Part shown: positions 54,828 through 63,792 of the stretch, in pieces
Position numbering within the stretch: position 1 is the first letter of the stretch
Layout: each line of letters opens with the position of its first letter
Assembly: GCF_050410795.1 (NCBI RefSeq)
Contig: NZ_CP191258.1
Location: forward strand, 2,418,001 to 2,482,000
Direction of reading: 5' to 3'
Source of the DNA: Fontivita pretiosa
GTDB taxonomy: Bacteria > Planctomycetota > Phycisphaerae > Tepidisphaerales > Tepidisphaeraceae
DNA: 64,000 nucleotides
The notes under the pieces: generated by a model
Databases searched by the model: none
What the model saw: only the letters and a program-made list of their open reading frames with translations
What the model was told of the DNA's origin: nothing
Made by a program: the position numbers and the translations under genes

Positions 54828-56717
54828 GTGCAGCACGAACTGGCGGTACAGGTGAGCGTACTTGCCGCCGGCGGCCAGAAGCTGGCGGTGCGTGCCCCGC
54901 TCGATGATCCGGCCCTGATCGATCACCAGGATGCAGTCGGCCCGCATGATCGTGCTCAGCCGGTGCGCCACCACGAACGTCGTCCGCCCCTCCAGCAGCT
55001 TTTCCAGCGACCGCTGCACGAGCATCTCAGTGGCCGTATCCACCGCGCTGGTGGCCTCGTCGAGCATGAAGATCCGCGGGTCGGCCAGAAACGCGCGGGT
55101 GAAGCAGATGAGCTGCCGCTGCCCCAGGCTCATGTTGGCGCCGCGCTCGCCAACCTCCGTGTCGTAGCCATCCTTCAGGGACATGATCGCCTCGTGACTG
55201 CCGATCGCCTTGGCGGCGGCGATCACGTCCTCGCGGGTGGCCTGAGGCCGGGCGTAGCGGATATTGTCCAGCACCGTGCCGGTGAACAGGTAATTGACCT
55301 GAAGCACCAGCCCCATCTGCTTGTGCAGCGATTCGCCGGTCACGTAACGCAGATCGTATCCATCCACCAGCACACGACCCTTCTGCGGCTGATAGAAGCG
55401 CGCGATCAATGAAATGATGCTGCTCTTGCCGCTGCCGGTGGCGCCAACCAGCGCGAACATCTGCCCCGGCAGAGCCTCGAAGCTGATGTCGTGCAGCACC
55501 GGGCGATCGGGGTTGTAGCCGAAGGTCACGTTCTCGAACTTCACATGTCCCACGATGCGCGGCAGGGGCCTGGCGTCGGGCAGGTCGTGCACGTCCGGCT
55601 TGGTCTCCAGCAGGTCGAAGATGCGCTCGGCGCCGGCCATCGCCATCATGAGCTGGTTGTAGAAGTTTCCGAACGCCAGGATCGGGTTCATGAACCATTC
55701 CCAGTACATGAAGGCCATCACCACGCCGCCGACGTCCGGCTTCCACACGCCCGGCGCGGTCTGGATCATCATCCGCCCCGTGGCGCACAGATACCCGCCG
55801 TACAGGAGAATGATCGCCCGCCCCAGGTAGCCGATGAGCTGGAGGATTGGCTGATAGATGCCGTTGATCCGCGCCACGGCGACGTTGTTATCGGTGTTGT
55901 CCACCTGAAGGCGGTTGAAGACCGCCAGGTTCGGTTCCTGCCGGTTGAACGCGGTGACGACGCGCATGCCGGTGATGTTCTCGGCCAGGTTCGTGCTGAC
56001 CCGCGTCCAGCCCTCGCGAACCACCTGATGTGCCTTGCCGACAGTCTTGAGAAAGATCCGGTTGGCGACAAACAGGATCGGCGCCAGCCACGCCACCGAC
56101 GCCAGCAGCCGCCAGTCGGCGTAGATGCTCATCATGATCGCCGAAAAGATCATCATTCCGCTCCAGGCGACGACGTGGAAGATGCCCCAGACGTTGATCT
56201 CGCGCATGGAGCCGATGTCGCTGGTCATGCGGCTGATGATCCGCCCCAGCTTGGTCTTGTCGTAATAGCTCATCGAGAGCTGCTGAAGATGCTCGAAGAG
56301 CTTTCGGCGGAAGTTGAACTGCACGCTTTCGCCGGCGCGGGTCATGATCAGGATCGTCCAGCGCTGAAGGATGACCGAGGCGGCGAAGACCACGCCCCAC
56401 AGGGCGATGGTGCTGACGATCTGCGCCGCGCTGCCGGCCACGCCCCCGTTGATGATCCGCCTCATGAACCACGGACCCTGCTGTTCCAGCAGAACATGGA
56501 TCATTCCCAGGCACACGCCCAGCAGATATTGCTTCTTGAAAGGCGCCAGCGCCTGGAGCAGGCGGCGAACCATCGACCAGGTGATGGGGCGGTATCGCTG
56601 CTCGTGGTCGATCTCGATCTGCGGCGGGGCAAGGGCGATGCTGCCGGCGCCGGCGGTCGCGAGCCTCCGCCTTGACGTCATCCGGGATTTCAGCGCCGTC
56701 AACATCGTCAGATTCAT
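54819..56717 (-). CDS. ABC exporter half-transporter, catalytic-Glu subunit of heterodimer
   Basis: A 632-residue MsbA/BmrA-type half-transporter with six helices, then an ATPase: Walker A GATGSGKSS, Walker B IFMLDEATSAVD with the catalytic Glu, H-loop VVAHRLST. The signature motif is altered (NMSLGQRQL instead of LSGGQ). It starts 21 bases after the stop of the paired gene. The pattern of intact Walker B here and altered Walker B in the partner is that of heterodimeric exporters with one degenerate site. The stop codon is provided by the palindromic repeat. Confidence 0.92.
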   Translation of the reverse strand: MNLTMLTALKSRMTSRRRLATAGAGSIALAPPQIEIDHEQRYRPITWSMVRRLLQALAPFKKQYLLGVCLGMIHVLLEQQGPWFMRRIINGGVAGSAAQIVSTIALWGVVFAASVILQRWTILIMTRAGESVQFNFRRKLFEHLQQLSMSYYDKTKLGRIISRMTSDIGSMREINVWGIFHVVAWSGMMIFSAIMMSIYADWRLLASVAWLAPILFVANRIFLKTVGKAHQVVREGWTRVSTNLAENITGMRVVTAFNRQEPNLAVFNRLQVDNTDNNVAVARINGIYQPILQLIGYLGRAIILLYGGYLCATGRMMIQTAPGVWKPDVGGVVMAFMYWEWFMNPILAFGNFYNQLMMAMAGAERIFDLLETKPDVHDLPDARPLPRIVGHVKFENVTFGYNPDRPVLHDISFEALPGQMFALVGATGSGKSSIISLIARFYQPQKGRVLVDGYDLRYVTGESLHKQMGLVLQVNYLFTGTVLDNIRYARPQATREDVIAAAKAIGSHEAIMSLKDGYDTEVGERGANMSLGQRQLICFTRAFLADPRIFMLDEATSAVDTATEMLVQRSLEKLLEGRTTFVVAHRLSTIMRADCILVIDQGRIIERGTHRQLLAAGGKYAHLYRQFVLHSE

Positions 56718-56738
56718 CCACTGCGGCTGCGCTTCGAA

Positions 56739-58802
56739 CTACACCGGCTCCTCGGTCGGCTGCGCAGCCGTCTGCTTGGCCTCTTCGCTGGCCGCTGTAA
56801 CCCGATTCTGATCCTGCACCCGGCGCATGTGCGAGGGGTGCTCTTCTTCGTCTGCGGTGCCGTCGTCGCCGTACAACTGGGCGGCGGCGATTTCGGCGTA
56901 GTGCCCGTCCTGCTGCATGAGCTGTTCGTGCGTGCCCATCTGCGTGATCCGCCCGCGCTCCATCACCAGCACCAGGTCCGCCTGTTTCACCGTGCTGATC
57001 CGATGCGCGATGACAAAAGTCGTCCGCCCGTACATGACGAAGCGCATGGCGCGGCGGATCAGGTCTTCGGTCTCGGGATCGACGGCGGCGGTGGCGTCGT
57101 CCAGGACCAGGATCCGCGGGTTGGTCAGGATCGCCCGCGCGATCGCCAGCCGCTGCCGCTGGCCGCCCGACAGCGAAGCGCCGCGCTCGGCCAGAATCGT
57201 GTCGTATCCCCGGGGCAGTGCCTCGATGAAGTCGTGCGCCTGCGCCAGTCGCGCCGCGGCTTCGATATCGCCGCGGCTGATTCCTGGCCGGCCGTACGCT
57301 ATGTTCGCCGCGACCGTGTCGCTGAACAGATAGGTTTCCTGGAAGACAAAGCCGATCTGCGTTCGCAGGCTCGAGAGGGATACATCCCGCAAGTCCACGC
57401 CATCGAGCAGAATCCGCCCTTTCTGCGGGTCGTAGAATCGCGAGATCAGGTTGACCAGCGTGCTTTTGCCCGCGCCGGTGGGCCCGACGATCGCCACGAT
57501 GCTCCCGCCGGGAACCTCGAAGCTGATGTCGTGGATCACCGGCTTCTGCGGGTCGTAGCCAAACGTGACGTTCTCGAAGACCAGTCTGCCGGGCCCGGGG
57601 GGCAGGGGCCTGGCGTCGGGCTTTTCAGGAACCGAGGGCTTGGCCGTCAGAACCTCGTAGAGCCTTCGCGCCGAGACGATCGCGTTCTGGTACTGCTCAT
57701 TGATGGTGGCCACGGCCTGGAGGCGACCGAGGATCGCCCCCATCGCCCCGCCCAGGATCATCAGATCCCCCGGCTCGATCTTTCTCTGCACCATCAACAA
57801 CCCGCCGAGCAGAAACAGCGACAGGTAGGACGCCATCGCGATCGAGCGGATCACGGGGTTGAAGTTGGCGAACAGCCGGATTCGCCGCAGCACGCGCCCC
57901 AGGTAGTCGTCGCAGTTGGCGGCGTATTTGTCGATCTCGTGCTTCTCGGTGGCGAAGGCCTTGACCACGTGAACGCCAGCGATGTTCTCGGTGATGATGC
58001 TGACGTTTTTGTCTTCGGCCTCCATGACGGCCCTGGCGGCGGGCTGGACGGTCTTGCTGAACTTGAGGATGTACCAGGTCCACAGCGGCAGCGGCACCAG
58101 TGACAGCAGCGCCAGCCACGGGTTGCGCGTCAGGATCAGCACGATGTTGAACGCGACGGCCAGCACGATCTCCAGCGTGGTGAGCACGGCGGTCTGGACG
58201 AAGGTGCGGCAGTTCTGAAGGTCCGACAGGGCGCGGTTGATGAGCTGCCCGGTGCTCATGCGATCATGAAAACTGAAGCCGACGCGCTGGACCTTGTCGT
58301 AAATCGCCTCCCGCAGGTAATAGACGAGCGTCATGCTCATCTTCATGTTGGAGACTTCCTTGAGATATCGCAGCGCGGTGTAGCAGGCGACCCAGCCGAG
58401 CAGAACCAGCACCAGCCACCGCAGCCGCGCCGCCGCTGGCTGGGAACTGCTGATCCACGACAGCACCGCGGTGTTCTGGGCAGCGGGGTCGAATGTGATC
58501 GTGCTGATGAAGTTGACGGTTTCACCGGCCTGGCGGTTGGCCAGCGTCTCCACGCCCACCCAGGCCGCCAGATACACGCACGCCAGGATCACCAGCCCCT
58601 TCACCGGGGTCAGGAAGCCGAACATCCAGCGAAGCAGAAAGCGGTTGGAGGGTCCTGTGGCGGAATCGGCCGGGGGCGCAGCGGTTGCCTCGGCCGCAGC
58701 GGCACTGGCCGACGTCGCGGCTTGGGGTGCCGCCGCCCCTTTGCGGGGCGCAGCAGCAGACTGGCTCGCCTGCGGGGATACAGCCGAACTCGTGCGTGTC
58801 AC
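56739..58802 (-). CDS. ABC exporter half-transporter, degenerate-site subunit of heterodimer
   Basis: An about 687-residue half-transporter: Ala/Pro-rich N-terminal tail, six helices, Walker A GPTGAGKST, canonical signature SLSGGQRQR, Walker B ILVLDDATAAVD with Asp in place of the catalytic Glu, and H-loop VIAHRIST. Together with the protein at 54819 it should form one consensus and one degenerate ATP site, as in TM287/288 and BmrCD. The start is uncertain: GTG at 58802 is taken, since the open frame further upstream (to 59156) overlaps the prepilin leader region and looks non-coding. Cargo could be lipid, drug or peptide. Confidence 0.88.
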   Translation of the reverse strand: MTRTSSAVSPQASQSAAAPRKGAAAPQAATSASAAAAEATAAPPADSATGPSNRFLLRWMFGFLTPVKGLVILACVYLAAWVGVETLANRQAGETVNFISTITFDPAAQNTAVLSWISSSQPAAARLRWLVLVLLGWVACYTALRYLKEVSNMKMSMTLVYYLREAIYDKVQRVGFSFHDRMSTGQLINRALSDLQNCRTFVQTAVLTTLEIVLAVAFNIVLILTRNPWLALLSLVPLPLWTWYILKFSKTVQPAARAVMEAEDKNVSIITENIAGVHVVKAFATEKHEIDKYAANCDDYLGRVLRRIRLFANFNPVIRSIAMASYLSLFLLGGLLMVQRKIEPGDLMILGGAMGAILGRLQAVATINEQYQNAIVSARRLYEVLTAKPSVPEKPDARPLPPGPGRLVFENVTFGYDPQKPVIHDISFEVPGGSIVAIVGPTGAGKSTLVNLISRFYDPQKGRILLDGVDLRDVSLSSLRTQIGFVFQETYLFSDTVAANIAYGRPGISRGDIEAAARLAQAHDFIEALPRGYDTILAERGASLSGGQRQRLAIARAILTNPRILVLDDATAAVDPETEDLIRRAMRFVMYGRTTFVIAHRISTVKQADLVLVMERGRITQMGTHEQLMQQDGHYAEIAAAQLYGDDGTADEEEHPSHMRRVQDQNRVTAASEEAKQTAAQPTEEPV

Positions 58803-59011
58803 TGTTGTGTCATCCGACGAATCGCATCCGTGCGTACGCCCTACGCTACCGACGGCCGCTGCCGCGTCAACCCTCGCGAACGCGAACTCCCTCGCCGAAC
58901 ATGGGCAAGCAGGGAAAAATAGATGAAATCCAGTTGCGGCTGCGTTGGCGTTCGTGTAATTTCTACAACATAAGCCATGCGTTGGGGTGTGCCGCTGGCT
59001 CATGGAAGCGT

Positions 59012-59024
59012 CCCCCCCCCCCCC
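59012..59024. repeat. C13 homopolymer tract
   Basis: Thirteen consecutive C residues lie in the divergent intergenic region, 32 bases before the prepilin ATG at 59057. Such tracts vary in length by slippage and also cause sequencing error. Confidence 0.8.
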
Positions 59025-59056
59025 GCAAAACCGACTGCCCATTGCCGGAGGTGTGC

Positions 59057-59986
59057 ATGGAATCTTTCGCGGGCATGTCCTCCGCTCCTGCTGGCCGCAA
59101 CGCGGCAGCTTTCGGATCGCACCGCCAGCGCGAATGGGAAGCCCTGGTGGATTCACTGCGGTTTTCGCGCCGCCAATCGCACAGGCGCATCCTGTGTCGT
59201 CGCGCCGCCAAAGCGCGGCGGAGAGGGAACCGCGTGGTGCAAGCTGCGACGCAACTGCGACTGAACGGCTACACGCTCGTGGAGCTGCTGGTGGTGATCG
59301 GCATCATCGCGGTGCTGATCGCGGTTCTGCTGCCGGCGCTGAGCAGGGCGCAGGCGCAGGCCAAGCGCGTCGTGTGTCTCAGCAACATCCGCCAGTTGGG
59401 GGTCGGGATTTTGATGTACTGCAACGACAACAAGGGGTATTTCCCGACCTGCGCGTACGGAACGGGAGGCGGGTACATGCCGTACCCGGAAGATTGGATC
59501 CACTGGCAAGCCAATAGGAATCTCGACGACTCTGCCGTCGCAAAGTACGTGGGTCGTGGCGAGAAACTTAGGCTCCTGCTGCGGTGCCCTGCGGATATCG
59601 TCGAGGGGCGGAAGGCGCGGGGAAGTACTACGGAGGGCCCATACGTGTACAGCTATGCCGTGAATGACAACATTGGGCGAAACTATCAGCCGCGTGGCTT
59701 GTTCCCGTCGAGTTCGCGAATTGACAAGTGGCGCGTTCCATCGAAGAAGATTTTGTTGACCGAGGGCTGGGAATCCCTGGGGCAGCCGGCGACGGCACAT
59801 GCATCACCGTTGACCCGACGGCATGGCACTTCCGTTTTCCGCGGAAATGTCCCAGGCTTTCCGGAAATGACGAAAGGGATGAAGTGCGGAAGCAAAGTGA
59901 GCACTGTCTTCATGGACGCCCATACGGAGAGTATCGACCAGAATTTCGCCTTCGACGAAACCAGGTGGATTGCGAAGACGCGCTGA
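59057..59986 (+). CDS. Type IV prepilin-like protein, tandem copy 1
   Basis: A 309-residue protein (from ATG 59057, GGAGG five bases upstream) with prepilin signal NGYTLVELLVVIGIIAVLIAVLLP; the usual Phe after Gly is Tyr. Then RVVCLSNIRQLGVGILMYCND, and near the end VFMDAHTESIDQ, the degenerate DG signature. The leader before the cleavage site would be about 70 residues, far longer than usual, so GTG 59234, with GGAGAGGG upstream and a 14-residue leader, is a good alternative. It is a paralogue of the gene at 60321 and shares an almost identical 126-base block with it. Confidence 0.82.
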   Translation: MESFAGMSSAPAGRNAAAFGSHRQREWEALVDSLRFSRRQSHRRILCRRAAKARRRGNRVVQAATQLRLNGYTLVELLVVIGIIAVLIAVLLPALSRAQAQAKRVVCLSNIRQLGVGILMYCNDNKGYFPTCAYGTGGGYMPYPEDWIHWQANRNLDDSAVAKYVGRGEKLRLLLRCPADIVEGRKARGSTTEGPYVYSYAVNDNIGRNYQPRGLFPSSSRIDKWRVPSKKILLTEGWESLGQPATAHASPLTRRHGTSVFRGNVPGFPEMTKGMKCGSKVSTVFMDAHTESIDQNFAFDETRWIAKTR

Positions 59987-60320
59987 GGGGCAGCCTTCAC
60001 GGGGCGCGAGCGGCCGCGTGCGGGTCGTTTGGACAGAACAGTACCTGAAGTCGCGTAAGCGAGTCACCCTTCTCCGGTGCCGGGGAATTCCGGCGCGGGA
60101 CCAGTCTTGGTGTGCACTTATTTCCAGAAGGAGGTTATATGTTTCCGGAAGCCGCCTCTTGCAAGTCTGGCACTTTGGCAAACCGAGCTCGCCGGGCGAG
60201 AGCTGCCATTGCCAAGGCAGCGCCATCGGGGAATTCTAAGGGGCCGGGAGTCTTTTCTGGAGGGTGGGGTGGGCCGGGAGGGTGAGGGTTGCGGTTTGGA
60301 GCAGACAGTAGAGGCCGCTC
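59987..60320. other. 334-base gap with a strong ribosome site and possible small ORF
   Basis: Between the two prepilin genes. AAGGAGG (60128-60134) stands five bases before ATG 60139, which opens a 48-codon frame to 60285 (MFPEAASCKSGTLANRARRA...). Its second half reads through a GGGGCCGGGAGTCTTTTC half-repeat (60240-60257), so the original gene, if any, was probably cut by the repeat. The remaining bases show G-rich tracts and nothing recognisable. Confidence 0.35.
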
Positions 60321-61109
60321 ATGCGAGCAAACGTCAAAGCCCGGGTTGCGATTTCCCGCTGCCAGTCGTGGCGCGGATTTACTCTTGTCGAGCTTCTGGT
60401 CGTCATCGGCATCGTCGCGGTGCTGATCGCGGTTCTGCTGCCGGCGCTGAGCAGGGCGCAGGCGCAGGCCAACCGCGTCGTGTGTCTCAGCAACATCCGC
60501 CAGTTGGGGGTCGGGATTTTGATGTACTGCAACGACAACAACGGGTGGTTTCCAACATGCGCATACCCCGAGGATGGCAGCGCCTACGTGCAGTATCCCG
60601 AGGATTGGATCCATTGGCAGGCCAATCGGAACATCATGGACTCGGCGATTGCCAGATATGTCGTTGGTGGCAAGGGCCCCGAAGCGTTCAAGAGCATCCT
60701 GCGCTGTCCCGCGGACAGCTTCGACGGGCGCAAGCCCATCCCCGGAAGCGCCCCGGGACAAGGCCCTTACCTGTACAGCTACAACATGAACAGCGGGATG
60801 GGGGCAAACTGGAAGCCCTATCCTGCCTGGCAAACGGATGGAAGGAGACTTCAGCGCTGGCGCGCGCCGGCCAAGAAGATCGTGTTAACGGAGGCATCGC
60901 AGCGCGCTCTGGGCCCCGTCTGGGGTTGGGCTTCGGTACTGACGCGCCGCCACGGCACGGGGAGGTTCCACGGAAGTATGCCTGGAGACCCGGCTTTCGG
61001 CCCCATCATGGGCGCTAACGTGAGCGCTGTTTTTCTTGACGGACACGCCGAGGCAATAGACCAGGATTACGCGACGAATCCGAATGTGCAGAAGTGGCAG
61101 GCTCGATGA
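60321..61109 (+). CDS. Type IV prepilin-like protein, tandem copy 2
   Basis: A 262-residue protein with a normal 20-residue leader and class III signal WRGFTLVELLVVIGIVAVLIAVLLP. It continues RVVCLSNIRQLGVGILMYCNDN and has CPADSFDGRKP, LTRRHGTGRFHG and VFLDGHAEAIDQ, the DG signature. Organisation is the same as copy 1 throughout, but outside the shared block the DNA differs clearly. Both are probably secreted pseudopilins of the planctomycete expansion; pilus function is unproven. Confidence 0.88.
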   Translation: MRANVKARVAISRCQSWRGFTLVELLVVIGIVAVLIAVLLPALSRAQAQANRVVCLSNIRQLGVGILMYCNDNNGWFPTCAYPEDGSAYVQYPEDWIHWQANRNIMDSAIARYVVGGKGPEAFKSILRCPADSFDGRKPIPGSAPGQGPYLYSYNMNSGMGANWKPYPAWQTDGRRLQRWRAPAKKIVLTEASQRALGPVWGWASVLTRRHGTGRFHGSMPGDPAFGPIMGANVSAVFLDGHAEAIDQDYATNPNVQKWQAR

Positions 61110-61260
61110 TGATGGAAGCAAGCGCGGAAGCCCCAAGGGTTTCGCGTAACTGATCCTCAAAACGCAATTAGAGTGCTGCGCTTGGAGCGCCTCTCATGCG
61201 GTAGCGGATGGTCCGGTACCCAGCGCTCTCGGTGCGCCCACACTCATGAAAGGAGCGCTT

Positions 61261-62181
61261 ATGTTGCGCGGCAAACTGCATGGACATTGTCGTGGTGACC
61301 GGAGGCGCGCGGTCATCCAACAGGCAGCGGGATCGGTGCTCTGTGAGACGCTGGAGGCGCGTCGGCTCTTGGCCAGCTACCTCTGGACCGTGCCGAGCAC
61401 CAACCCGCACACTGGGTCGCCACCAACGTCGGTCACCCTGAAGCAGGGACCCGACGCAGGTAAGGTTAATGCGTTCCTCAATGGGAACACCAACCTCAAC
61501 AATCCGGACCATGAATTCACCAACACGACTGGCACGGACATCATTCAAGTCCAATCCGGCGTGAGCGGTTTTCTGTTCGTCGATCAGGTTCCGGCGGCGC
61601 TGAAGCCGGGCGAAAGCGATCCCTTTGCCGAGGACGGCGGCATCCAAGTTCAGGGCGGCAGCGACAACATCCTCCGCATCGAGGCCGCGGCGGACGACAC
61701 CGACATCGTGGTCGATCCCAACAGCTCCACGACCAGCGGCGCGGTCATCGTCAACGGCGTGCGCAGCCGCTTTGCCACAGGCGTCAACCGCATCGTCATC
61801 CGCACCAACGACGCCGGGTTCGCCCGCGTGGAAGTCACGAGCCTGGCGGACAACCTGTTCCTGGAGGTGGATACCGGGCAAGGCACCGACGTGACGATGA
61901 CCTTCGGCTTCGACGACACGATCCACGAGCAGGTGACGGTGAAGACCGGCGCGGGAGATGACATCATCAACATCGAGCCGAACAACGGAGACGATGGCGC
62001 CGACGTGCTGGTGGATTTCGTCTACGCAACCCAGTTGGGGCTGGGCAACGAGCTCAACGTCTACAGCGCCGGCAGCGCGACGCTGGCCAACGCGCCCGGC
62101 ACCAGCGGCGGCACGCGCTACGTCGATCAAGTCAACGTCCGCGGGTCCGGCACCACGACCCGTGGCGGCGTGACCGTTTAG
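61261..62181 (+). CDS. LEPR-XLL-type surface protein, N-terminal part (cut by in-frame TAG)
   Basis: Reads as the first 306 residues of a surface protein. ATG 61261 has AGGAG six bases upstream. Residues about 29-39 are CETLEARRLLA, the LEPR-XLL-type motif found at the N-terminus of large planctomycete secreted proteins. The rest is beta-rich with repetitive VVDPNSSTTSGAVIVNG, VEVTSLADNLFLEVDTG, VKTGAGDDIINIEPNNGDD. The frame stops at TAG 62179-62181 in the context GTT TAG CAG CAG, and continues without shift in the same frame to 63315. One C-to-T change from CAG explains it. Probably a recent nonsense mutation. Confidence 0.8.
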   Translation: MLRGKLHGHCRGDRRRAVIQQAAGSVLCETLEARRLLASYLWTVPSTNPHTGSPPTSVTLKQGPDAGKVNAFLNGNTNLNNPDHEFTNTTGTDIIQVQSGVSGFLFVDQVPAALKPGESDPFAEDGGIQVQGGSDNILRIEAAADDTDIVVDPNSSTTSGAVIVNGVRSRFATGVNRIVIRTNDAGFARVEVTSLADNLFLEVDTGQGTDVTMTFGFDDTIHEQVTVKTGAGDDIINIEPNNGDDGADVLVDFVYATQLGLGNELNVYSAGSATLANAPGTSGGTRYVDQVNVRGSGTTTRGGVTV

Positions 62182-62190
62182 CAGCAGGCG

Positions 62191-63315
62191 GTGATCGGCG
62201 ACCTGCAGGTCCAAGTCTACGGCACGGCGACGATCGACGCCTCCGGATCGGCGAACATCTCCACGTTCCAGGTCGATGGCGAAGGTCAGGCGTCGATCGA
62301 ATCGCCCTGCACCATTGGCATCATGAACGTGGACGGCACGGCAGAGTTTACCGCGGATTGCTCGATCGACCATTTCGCCGATTCTGCCGGAAGGATCAAC
62401 GTACTGGCCGGCGCGAACGTGACCGTGCTGAACCAGTCGGAGATCTTCAACTATGATTTGATTCCGGCCGAACTCCGCGTCGTCGGCACCGGCGCCAAGG
62501 TGCTGTTCAAGACCACCAGGACGCACATCCAAATGCTGACAGTAGACGACGGCGGAGTTGTCGAGTTGCAGCAGCGGAACCAGGCGCCCACCAGCAGCGA
62601 CGCCCGCGTGCTGATCGTGGACGAGCTGGATCTGGTGGGATCGGGCAGCACCCCCAGCGGCAGGCTCGACCTGATGGACAACAACCTGATTCTCAATAAC
62701 CAGCCCAGTCCCAGCAACGCACTGGCGGACATCACCGCCTACATCAAGCACGCCCTGGAGAACGGCGGCAACTACGACTGGTTGGGCAACGGGATCGGCA
62801 GCACTTGGGCATACAGCCAGAACCAAAGCGCCGGCAGCTTCCTTTATGCCCTGGGCGTGATTCTCAACGACCTGGCGCAAGTTGGCGGCAGTGGGCCGGT
62901 CTACAACAGTTTCGCCGGAGTCTCCGTCGGGCAGGACGACGTGCTTGTGAAGTACACCTACTTCGGCGACGCCGACCTCTCCGGCAACGTCGATGCGACC
63001 GATTATTCGCTGATCGACAACGGCTACACCAACCAACTCGGCGGCTGGATCAACGGAGACTTCGATTACTCCGGCACGATCGACGCCACCGACTATGCCC
63101 TGATCGACAATGCCTTCACCAACCAGGGCGGGCCGCTGTTCGCCGGCGGCGGGGACGACGACGTGCTGACCACGGCGGCACAGGATCTGTTCGGCAAGTT
63201 CGCCGACGAGTACGACCTGCTCTCCCCGCAGCAAATGATCGACCTGCACCGCAAGCACCTCGGCAGCGAATACGACGACGCTCTGTCGGCGGTGCAGTCG
63301 GGCAAGCTGCATTGA
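62191..63315 (+). CDS. C-terminal part of the same protein: dockerin-like module, no PEP-CTERM
   Basis: In the same frame as the part before the TAG. Only a GTG (62191) could start it, with no ribosome site, so it is most likely not translated alone. About 210 residues of beta-repeats lead to the module shared with the protein at 28290: ALENGGNYDWLGNGIGST, LNDLAQVGGSGPVY, DADLSGNVDATDYSLIDNGY, DFDYSGTIDATDYALIDNAF. Where the 28290 protein goes on from AVQSG to its PEP-CTERM signal, this one ends AVQSGKLH. It should therefore be released or held by other means. Confidence 0.78.
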   Translation: MIGDLQVQVYGTATIDASGSANISTFQVDGEGQASIESPCTIGIMNVDGTAEFTADCSIDHFADSAGRINVLAGANVTVLNQSEIFNYDLIPAELRVVGTGAKVLFKTTRTHIQMLTVDDGGVVELQQRNQAPTSSDARVLIVDELDLVGSGSTPSGRLDLMDNNLILNNQPSPSNALADITAYIKHALENGGNYDWLGNGIGSTWAYSQNQSAGSFLYALGVILNDLAQVGGSGPVYNSFAGVSVGQDDVLVKYTYFGDADLSGNVDATDYSLIDNGYTNQLGGWINGDFDYSGTIDATDYALIDNAFTNQGGPLFAGGGDDDVLTTAAQDLFGKFADEYDLLSPQQMIDLHRKHLGSEYDDALSAVQSGKLH

Positions 63316-63519
63316 GCCCCAAGCAGCCAGGGTAACTGCTCCGGACCTGCGGGGTGCGTTCAAAGGCCGCGGAATTCAGTCGCAGCCGCTGGTGTGCAAC
63401 GGCCCGGCTGTCCGATAATCTCCTGAGTGAGCGTGCTGACGGCATTTTCGTGTTGTTCGGACACGTTGAAGGTGCTGAGCCGGGCGGCGGCCAAAGCGGC
63501 GGCGGCGAAGCTGCGGACG

Positions 63520-63792
63520 ATGGGGATCGTCAGACGCATTCACCCCGACTGGATCCGCCGGGCTCAGCTCTGCGAACGCTGCCACCTGCGCGTGATCTAC
63601 CGGGGGCAGTCGTATTGCGGCCATCCGCTGCTGCGACAGGTGCGGCGCGATCCGACGGTCGATGGCTGCGGCTGCCCCACCCGCGCCAAGGCCCAGGCGC
63701 CGAATGAGCATTGTCCTGTGGATATGGCCAATCGTCCGGCACGGCGGATCGGGCCGAGCTGCACGTGCAAGTGGTGCTCGTCGGATCATTGA
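63520..63792 (+). CDS. Small Cys-rich (zinc-ribbon-like) protein
   Basis: A 90-residue protein with CERCHLRV...YCGHPLL, GCGCPTRAKAQ, EHCPV and CTCKWC motifs, suggesting one or two zinc ribbons. No family is recognised. ATG 63520 is preferred; GTG 63427 in the same frame would add 31 residues. Its end overlaps the convergent gene by seven bases. Confidence 0.6.
   Translation: MGIVRRIHPDWIRRAQLCERCHLRVIYRGQSYCGHPLLRQVRRDPTVDGCGCPTRAKAQAPNEHCPVDMANRPARRIGPSCTCKWCSSDH

Noticed and set aside
58803..59156. N-terminal extension of the ABC half-transporter
   Set aside because: The frame is open, but it crosses the C13 tract and the prepilin leader and shows no conserved residues; a GTG at 58802 is a simpler start.
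62179..62181. Pyrrolysine or other recoding of TAG
   Set aside because: TAG ends several ordinary genes here and no suppressor tRNA or PylS is visible; a CAG-to-TAG mutation is simpler.
61168..63363. Minus-strand frame of 731 codons, uninterrupted where the plus strand has TAG
   Set aside because: Although longer than the split plus-strand gene, it has no recognisable domain, while the plus strand has LEPR-XLL and calcium motifs homologous to another protein in the window.
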